64,000 bases of DNA from Nigrospora sphaerica (lineage: Eukaryota; Ascomycota; Sordariomycetes; Amphisphaeriales; Apiosporaceae). How positions within the stretch are numbered: the first letter of the stretch is position 1; each line of letters opens with the position of its first letter. Below the pieces are notes generated by a model. That model was not told the DNA's origin. It made no database searches and was given only the letters and a program-made list of their open reading frames with translations. A program made the translations under genes and the position numbers. Below, piece by piece: positions 57,368 through 64,000 of this stretch. The stretch lies in NCBI GenBank assembly GCA_018287875.1, contig JAGVVL010000001.1, forward strand, positions 6,014,001 through 6,078,000, given 5' to 3'.

Positions 57368-59104
57368 ATGGCCTACCAGCCGTACCCCTTCATGGCCTCG
57401 TCCATGCTACCGGCCCACATGAACCCGAACCGCGCGTCAGCGAACAGCACGACGGGTAGTGACTACATCGATCCGGAGTTGAGATGTTCAAATACTCCGT
57501 CTTGCGGCATGAGCCCGTGGGGGTCTCCTCATGGGCTGCCTTTTCCAGCCGACCATGAAGGCATGCTCTACGCTCCCATGCCCGACTATAACTTGTCGTG
57601 CAAGGGCGCCATCCCTCCAATACCGACATCAGCGCCTCTGAGGCAAGGGCCGACCTCGGGCTATGCGCGTTCTGACTGTAGCAGCGCACTCAGCCCGAAA
57701 GGAAGCGACTGTGAACGGGGTCCTTCGCCATCCACACCCTTGGACGAAATGTCACTGCCGTACTTCCAGGCCTACTACGACCCCTGGGACTCCCAGAGCC
57801 AGCTATCACACCTTCCTGGTACGGCCGATGGTTGTGTCAAGCTGGACGATGTGAGTCCATACCAAGACCTCCTTGCATCCTGCTTCGGCGAGGAAAGCAA
57901 CGTCAAGCTCTCGGTTCGTGGTTGCAGCACATCCAGCAACGGAAGCGTCCTCGAACACGACTGGCAGGCCCAGTCAACCCCATTGCAGCACCTGGGGGCC
58001 GCGAGCCCTCCGGATGAAACACCGGTCAAGGATGAGATTCGCATTCCCCGCGTCACTTGCCCGCAGGGCTATCCGGCCTACGAAACCGACGATGAGGAGG
58101 GAGGCGGGCTCGCGGACATTGTTGCAACACAGCACTTGGCCCGGGATGACGATGAGGGCGATGCCACCTATGCGCCTCACCCTCGGTACCCGCGCTTGGT
58201 GTCAAGCCAGCAGCGCGGTGTCCGCAGCGGCAAAAAGCGAGCGAGCACGTCGCAACCAACGGGGTCCAAAAAGATCAAGCTGGAGCCGAGCAGCCCAGGG
58301 CACAAGGCGGGAAGAACAGGCTTCGCGTGCTCCGAGTGCCCCGACGCCAGCTTCAAAGACGCCAGCGGGCTGCAAAACCACATCAAGAAGCAGCACACGC
58401 GTCCTTTCACCTGTGTCTTTGGCTTCGCAGGGTGCGAGTCTACATTTGCCGCCAAGAACGAGTGGAAACGTCACGTTGCCTCGCAGCACCTCCTGCTCAA
58501 CTACTGGCTCTGCTGCCAGGGCACCTGCGCCCAGATCTCGAACGCCAGCCCCAGCGGCGCGCACGCCTTCGCGGGCCTCGGCGCCGCGGCGCCTGCGCTG
58601 CCCAACGGAGCCATCTTCAACCGCAAAGACCTGTACACGCAGCACGTCCGGCGCATGCACGTCCCGCCGAAGTTCAAGAAGCAGATCAAGCAGAAGAAGA
58701 CGGTGCAGGAGTGGGAGGAACGCATCCAGACGCTCCAGGGCGAGGCGCACAAGCTGCGGTGCGACCTCCCCGAGTACATGGCGTGCCCGGCGGCGCGGTG
58801 CGGCGTGCAGTTCCAAGGCGCCAACGCCTGGGACGAGCGCATGGAGCACGTCGCCAAGCACCTCGAGAAGGCGGCGGCCAATCTCGAGGAGCCCATCGTC
58901 TTTGGCGGCCCAGGCGACCCGACCCTTACTTTGTGGGCATCGCGGGCCGACGTCGCCGTCGTCGTGCCCAGCGCGGCCCCCGGCGGCTGGGCCACGAACA
59001 ACCCCCTCCGTGGGGACAAAGTGAGCAGGGGCCGGGTCCAGCCCGTTGCCGAAGCTGAGGAGGACGACGACGAGGACGCCGAGGGAGAGGAGGTGGAAGA
59101 GTAG
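57368..59104 (+). CDS. C2H2 zinc-finger protein related to the 49.9 kb gene
   Basis: A single exon of 578 residues starts at the ATG at 57368 (AAAATGGCC, MAYQPYPFMASSML). The frame is open for 25 more codons upstream but without another ATG. The N-terminal 250 residues are Ser/Pro-rich and low in order. A basic stretch (GKKRASTSQPTGSKKIK) precedes the fingers. From residue 321: CSECPDASFKDASGLQNHIKKQH, then CVFGFAGCESTFAAKNEWKRHVASQH, followed by LLLNYWLCCQGTC, a DLYTQHVRRMH element, and CPAARCGVQFQGANAWDERMEHVAKH. The tail is very acidic (EEDDDEDAEGEEVEE). The finger AAKNEWKRHVASQHLLLNYWLC closely parallels GSKNDWKRHENSQHFLLEVWKC of the neighbour at 49.9-52.6 kb, suggesting one fungal finger family. 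The function is unknown. Nuclear DNA binding is inferred. Confidence 0.85.
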   Translation: MAYQPYPFMASSMLPAHMNPNRASANSTTGSDYIDPELRCSNTPSCGMSPWGSPHGLPFPADHEGMLYAPMPDYNLSCKGAIPPIPTSAPLRQGPTSGYARSDCSSALSPKGSDCERGPSPSTPLDEMSLPYFQAYYDPWDSQSQLSHLPGTADGCVKLDDVSPYQDLLASCFGEESNVKLSVRGCSTSSNGSVLEHDWQAQSTPLQHLGAASPPDETPVKDEIRIPRVTCPQGYPAYETDDEEGGGLADIVATQHLARDDDEGDATYAPHPRYPRLVSSQQRGVRSGKKRASTSQPTGSKKIKLEPSSPGHKAGRTGFACSECPDASFKDASGLQNHIKKQHTRPFTCVFGFAGCESTFAAKNEWKRHVASQHLLLNYWLCCQGTCAQISNASPSGAHAFAGLGAAAPALPNGAIFNRKDLYTQHVRRMHVPPKFKKQIKQKKTVQEWEERIQTLQGEAHKLRCDLPEYMACPAARCGVQFQGANAWDERMEHVAKHLEKAAANLEEPIVFGGPGDPTLTLWASRADVAVVVPSAAPGGWATNNPLRGDKVSRGRVQPVAEAEEDDDEDAEGEEVEE

Positions 59105-59214
59105 CCATGGCAGTGATCTCTCTGTCTGTCCATGCTTTTTGCTTTCTGCTTTCTCGTTGCTCACGCCTTGAACGGCTGGCCTCGGTGGTCCTGCATTGTC
59201 ATTGACCCGCGGGA

Positions 59215-59236
59215 GGGGGGGGGGGGGGGGGGGGGG
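59215..59236 (+). repeat. G homopolymer, 22 bases
   Basis: An uninterrupted run of 22 G, about 110 bp after the stop codon of the second zinc-finger gene. Its true length is hard to sequence and may vary. Confidence 0.9.
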
Positions 59237-59982
59237 ACGGGGCCTGCGGTACATGGTGTGAACAGGACCCCCGTCCACAACAGCGCGTGGAGGAGTTATT
59301 GGGATTTGGTATAGATATATCCAGGGGTTATGATTTGGACGACCTTCACAATACCCTCTTTCTCAGAATACCAGTAGAGCTTTTGCTGTCAATACAGTTT
59401 TTCATCCGCCTTATTCTCTGCGCCTAGATACGTGTTGCACAAGACGCACGCGTTCCCTGCACTGTTTACTTGATGGCGAGTTTTGGGGGGGCGCGCTGTT
59501 TCGCGACACCGAGACTTCGCAAGTGGCGACGAAGTCAAGTGGTTTGATAGCTGATGGCAACACCTCAGCCGTGGTGACGGTTGGCGCCATCCATTCGCAA
59601 ATTTACACTTTGATGCTGCGGCTGAAGGCTAGGTAGGGGCCAAATTGGGCCTCGCATGAAACATCTGGGAAACGAAATCCCCGTGGCTGTTTCCCCCCCG
59701 AGCTGAAAGAACTTGCCTGCCGCGTGCCGCGTGCCCAGATCTACCCGCCCAGTTAACACCATGACCTGGGGAGGGGGGGGCGACAGAAATGGCCATGGGG
59801 GGGTGGGCTATCTCGTCGATGAGCTGTGGGGGGAAAAGACCCAGAGGATTCTGGCCGGCCCATGAAAGTGTACGTTATGATTTGTACTCCGTACTTTCAC
59901 TCGGATTGGACGGGGGAGGAAGGAATGGGGTGCCTCTTCTGTCTCTGTCTCCCTGTCTCTCTCTCGCTCGCTCGCTCGCCTT

Positions 59983-60018
59983 CTCCCGCATACTCGCCAT
60001 CTCCCGCATACTCGCCAA
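59983..60018 (+). repeat. Tandem duplication of an 18-bp unit
   Basis: CTCCCGCATACTCGCCAT is followed directly by a second copy differing in the last base. It sits after a CTCG/CTCT-rich stretch. Confidence 0.85.
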
Positions 60019-63000
60019 AGATCCAACCCAGAGCCGGATTGCCGATCCCGTCACCGCAGAAGTCGCGCACGGCCGCCACGGCCGCCGCCGCCGTCGCCGC
60101 TGTCGCCGACGAGGCCTTGAAGGGTTAGGGGAAGAGGGGGCGCGCGCCGCGGGGCGTGGGCGCTGCAGGGAAGGAAACGTCGCATTCTTCATGCATAGGC
60201 CGCCTCGTCGGGCACGAATGGGGCTGCTCCGTCCCAGTCAACCGGTAAAGGCCCGCCGTCCCTGCTCACCCCCTGGCCGGGCCCCCATGCCCGTCGTCTT
60301 CTTTCTCTGACACGTTTTCTCTTTTCTTTGTCCACCTCGACCGTCGTCGTCGTCGTTATCGTATGTTGTGCTGCGCGCGTGTGCGCCTACCGGCCCTGGT
60401 TCAGGGGTCGTTGTTGTTGTTTTTGCCGGCCCCAGGGGATTTCGCTCCTGCACCCCCTTCGACCGGCGATACGGATCAGGTCGAACAAACCCCCGCCGTT
60501 TGCCCCCACCACAGCGTTTCGTCGTCGCGGGCAGGCAAAGACGCCCCTCCCCTTTCACCCGATCTTTTCTTTTGCACTTGGATATTGACACCCCCCCCTC
60601 CTACGGATGAGAAATCCGGCCGCCCCACCATCTCCACTTGCCTGGGCCGATTCCGTGTTCTCGGCCGCTGGGGGAGGTTTGTCGGTTGCGAAGTGGGAAC
60701 GAAGTTCATCGTGCGTGTATACGGTACCTCTGACGAAGAAGAAAAAAGGAAGCGACTTATTCGGTTTCTCGGTGCTAGTCCATCGACCCCGGCACAAGGC
60801 GAGTGGCATACGTGTTTACCCATGTACGTACTTTATGAGAGTATACGGATCACACCAAACATGTCGGCTTGCGACGATGCGGCGAGGTAAGGGTCACAAT
60901 GTCCATATGATTGGTATATTGCCGAGGGGGAGGAGGTGACAAGCTGTCATGTCTCGACTTTTGCCTGCCGGCCGTGGTACAAAACAAAGCCTGGCTAGAC
61001 GCGTAACTCGCCCCGGAACCGTGGCTGTCTAAGACGTTCCAACCGGCTTCGGGTGGGTCCTTCGTCGTCCTTTTTTCCTTTCTTCCCCCCTCTCCTCCGC
61101 CCCCTTGGCAGCCGTCAGGCCGGCAGTCAGATCACATATACAGTACGTAGGCGGCCCATGTACCCCCAGAGAGCTACAAGTATCCCGTGGCCGGGTGTAC
61201 TTACGGACGCCCCAGGCGATACGAGTGCGAACGGGCAGGGGGCTCCGTGTCACCCTATAGCCGTGGGGGCGAGGGTCCCTTGCATGGCCGCGCGCCTCTT
61301 TTCTTTAACGGCACGAGGCTTCCGCGTCGCGTGTTTACTTAGCGGGGCCCGAAGGGCCGAACCGCGGTCTGGATCGATACGAAAGGGACTTTGGGAAGGG
61401 CAGAAGAAAGAAAGAAAGTTGGCTAGGCAGGAGACTGTCACCCTCCCGTGGGTTTCCATCCTACGCCCCTTTCTCTCCTATCACCACCCCCTTGGGCTTC
61501 GGCGGTGTTGGTGGCGGCGGCGGAAAGAGGAGGAGGGAGAAAAGAATGAGGTAGGTTTTGGAGGCGGACGAGACCGGCCGAGGAGGGAACCCCCCGAGAC
61601 CACGCGCCCATCGGATGGCTGGCTGGCTGGCTGGTTGGGCGTTGGGAGGGGTCTCTTCTGCCTTCTTCGCAGTCTGCAGGCCCTCTCGACTGTGCTGGCC
61701 GGGCCCCTTCCTCTGCCGCGGCCGGTCTCGTCGCCGACGCCGGCCCCGGGGAAGCAACCCGCCGTTAGGTCCGCGTCGGTAGCGGATGACGGAAGGGCAT
61801 CCGCGACGCGCGCCGCCGCGAGGGAGACAGCGTCGCCGTCGCTGGCAGGAGCGCCCCGGGGATGGGCCGGTGTGCCGGGCAGATGCGACGTCCCTTTCGA
61901 CGTTTCCTCCTCCCCGCTCTTCGCTCTCCGCTTCGGGGCGGTAGACGACCGTGGAGGTAGAAAAGCCGCGGTTCCGGAGGTCTGATCCCGGCAGTCCTGG
62001 AAAGTACCGACAACGCGGGCACTACAGAGGCTGATGACTCGTGAACAGGCGAAGCATGGTCCTCCTCACAAATCGGCGTGTCGCCGCTGTCGCTCCTGCA
62101 CGCACGTTGCTGAGCTGCCCAGGAAGCTGGAGGCGGTGATCTCATCCAAGCCTCGTATCGTGTAGTTTGCTGTCTTGTGGACTTTCCTCTCGTTGTGGGC
62201 ACTTTTTCCTGGGAACATTTCGGCTCCTGTCGAGCCGCTCCATCCACCACGGACGGTGTGGTCAGGTCACGGAGATTGGGCTCAAGCAGCATGGGCAGGA
62301 CGACACGGCCTAGCTCTAGCAAGCGCGACGGCAAGGAAAGATTGCGTTACATGGGCCTCGCTCCGGACCGCCGAGATTTCTCTTCCAGCTTTTCCCCCCT
62401 ATCGGAGACAATATCCCCTCCTGCGTCTTGGCTCACAAGTTCGATCAAGTGCCAACCGCACCCGCCTGACGCCCAAGCGTCTGATGGGGGGTTTCGGATT
62501 TCGTGCCCGGCACAAGATGGGCGAGGTAAAAGATTTCTGTTGGTGCTAATTGCCGTTCTCTCCCCAGTCGGGGGTGGCTGGCTGTGAGACTTCCGACCAC
62601 CTTGCGCTCCATGTATATTGGATTTTGGGTTCAATGATTCGGCTTGACATCTTCCTCGATTATCTCACTATTGATCTTTTGGTGTTATTTCGTGTTCGGC
62701 GATTGGGATCGAGTCTTTCCGCGTGGGGTTGGCTACCTGTTCATTTTAGTCGCTTGGCCAATCCATCCCTTGAGCCCCCTTTCCTTGCTAGTGGGAGTGA
62801 TTCTCTGTTCAAGGCCGGCCGGCCCTTGATTCCCTTGCTTCCGAGATTCATGCCAGTGCAAGGGCTGGTTTGACAGAGAGCTGGGCGGTCCGACTAAGGT
62901 ACGGAGAGAAGGCTCCTCGGTCGGCCAAATACGTTGCGCCTCTTTGCTGTGGCAGCCTGAGTAGTCTCGTATGTACATGGAATGATGCTATGCCGTGCTC

Positions 63001-64000
63001 AGTTGCTCGGGCGCCACGGGGTTGATAGGGGATCCGTTGCTTGTTAAAACCTCACTATAACAAAGCTTATTTCAACTATTCAAGCCGGCCCGCGGTTTCT
63101 ACCGGCACATTCGACCATGCAAGTTATCCGATTGCCTTACGATCCCGTTCGCACCGCGGCTTTCACACTTGGCTTGGAATGTGAGGACGGTTCAGATACC
63201 TAAGTTCTAATATCACAGGGAGGGTCGGCTGATTTCACGGTATGAGTCAGCCTGCTAAGATGCGCCATCATGCTGAAACGTGACAGTCTTTCTCGGATTG
63301 ACTGGAGGCCTGCATGAGTAAGCAAACAGGCAGACATGTATACAGACGTGTCTCCGACATTGGCGTCATCGCAACCGCGGCTTGCCTGGAGAATACGGAC
63401 GAGCCGCAGTGCAGAGGGACCCTGGTGACTACGCTTGCATTCATCCATCTGCACGAAAACCGAACCCCAGATCCAGAAGGTCCCGACGGCACGTGTGCTG
63501 ATGTCCTGTGACGGCATCTCGGCACCCCAACGCTGGCCGGCCAGCCACAGCGTCGAGGGGGGGGAACTCCGCACATGTTCGAAATTCCCCATGGAGTATT
63601 CGAAATACCGCATTGGGAATCGTCGGCCACTACCCGAGGCGGTCTGTCATCTGCCCGATAGCCAGCCATCGCGAAAAGAGCCTCCCCCTTGGTTGCATGC
63701 ATATTCCTTGCCCACCGGAGCCGCAAGAGGAAGGGATCGATGCTCGCCATGCTTATCCCCACTTTCGCCGCCTACTTTGTGCCTACCGACGATACCCACG
63801 ACCACCACGACTCCACGGTTCGTTTTGCAGTAGAGTAATTGTAATTCGTTGGGGTGGATGGACGGCACTCCTTGTTTTGTCTCCACTTGATGGTTGATTT
63901 TCTCTCGCTTTCCCTCTCCACCGCTCGATCCCCCCTCACATGGGACACGCGCACAAGCACACACTCACACACATATACACACCATGCGCGCGCACATGCT

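Larger units (their letters stand above)
59105..64000. other. Gene-poor right end of the window
   Basis: About 4.9 kb with no frame showing a recognisable domain, plausible start or splice structure. Visible items are a 22-base G run (59215-59236), an 18-bp tandem duplication (59983-60018), a GGCT repeat at 61617-61633 and a CA/CG-rich end. Part of it may be a long promoter or leader of a gene beyond the window. Confidence 0.4.

Noticed and set aside
61053..61985. 310-codon plus-strand frame
   Set aside because: Biased Arg/Pro/Gly composition, no ordered segment and no family resemblance. It sits in a gene-poor stretch of repeats.

Overview
The window is nuclear DNA of a filamentous ascomycete, most likely a Sordariomycete. 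The evidence is: intron-containing genes with short introns (about 45-175 nt, GT...AG), GC-rich coding sequence, intergenic gaps mostly of 0.5-5 kb full of GTACCTACCTAGG-like motifs and short tandem repeats, and encoded proteins that look like Pezizomycotina orthologues. Species and order cannot be fixed from the sequence alone. There are no operons, CRISPR arrays, rRNA genes or recognisable transposons. I also recognised no tRNA, although I could not scan covariance models.

Layout. 1-516: start of an OSH3-like oxysterol-binding protein (minus, cut by the window edge). 2663-7103: transcription elongation factor Spt6 (minus). 8648-9532: unknown fungal protein (minus). 11041-17471: a compact housekeeping block with TRAPP subunit Trs20 (minus), mitochondrial ribosomal protein mL60/Mrpl31 (plus), cap-binding protein Cbc2 (minus) and nucleoporin Nup82 (plus), arranged as divergent and convergent pairs. 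19068-20546: unknown proline-rich protein with an odd 5' splice structure. 22523-25739: phosphatidylinositol 4-kinase Pik1 (minus). 27622-28668: NC2 alpha/Bur6 (minus). 31052-32487: membrane-anchored alpha/beta hydrolase (minus). 33644-35500: D-xylulose kinase (minus). 36984-38585: mitochondrial CDF metal transporter of the MMT type (minus). 40080-41282: class II sirtuin (plus), convergent with a small mitochondrial membrane protein at 41363-42052. 42981-44486: Pex24-family peroxin (plus). 45823-46140: small Cys/His-rich protein with a polyglutamine last exon (minus). 49901-52610 and 57368-59104: two C2H2 zinc-finger proteins (plus) that share a finger module. 59105-64000: no gene that I can support.

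Most genes are core eukaryotic functions (transcription, RNA export and capping, vesicle traffic, lipid signalling, mitochondrial translation and metal handling). They are not linked in one pathway. The right-hand third (44.5-64 kb) is looser: regulators and lineage-specific genes separated by long spacers, including a large GGGCA pentanucleotide array near 54.6 kb that could form G-quadruplexes. I found no convincing previously undescribed system. The best leads are the paired zinc-finger genes, the GGGCA array, the unknown proteins at 8.6, 19 and 45.8 kb, and several frame-preserving introns.

Exon boundaries were derived by hand from splice-site consensus, frame continuity and family similarity. 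No transcript data or database search was available.
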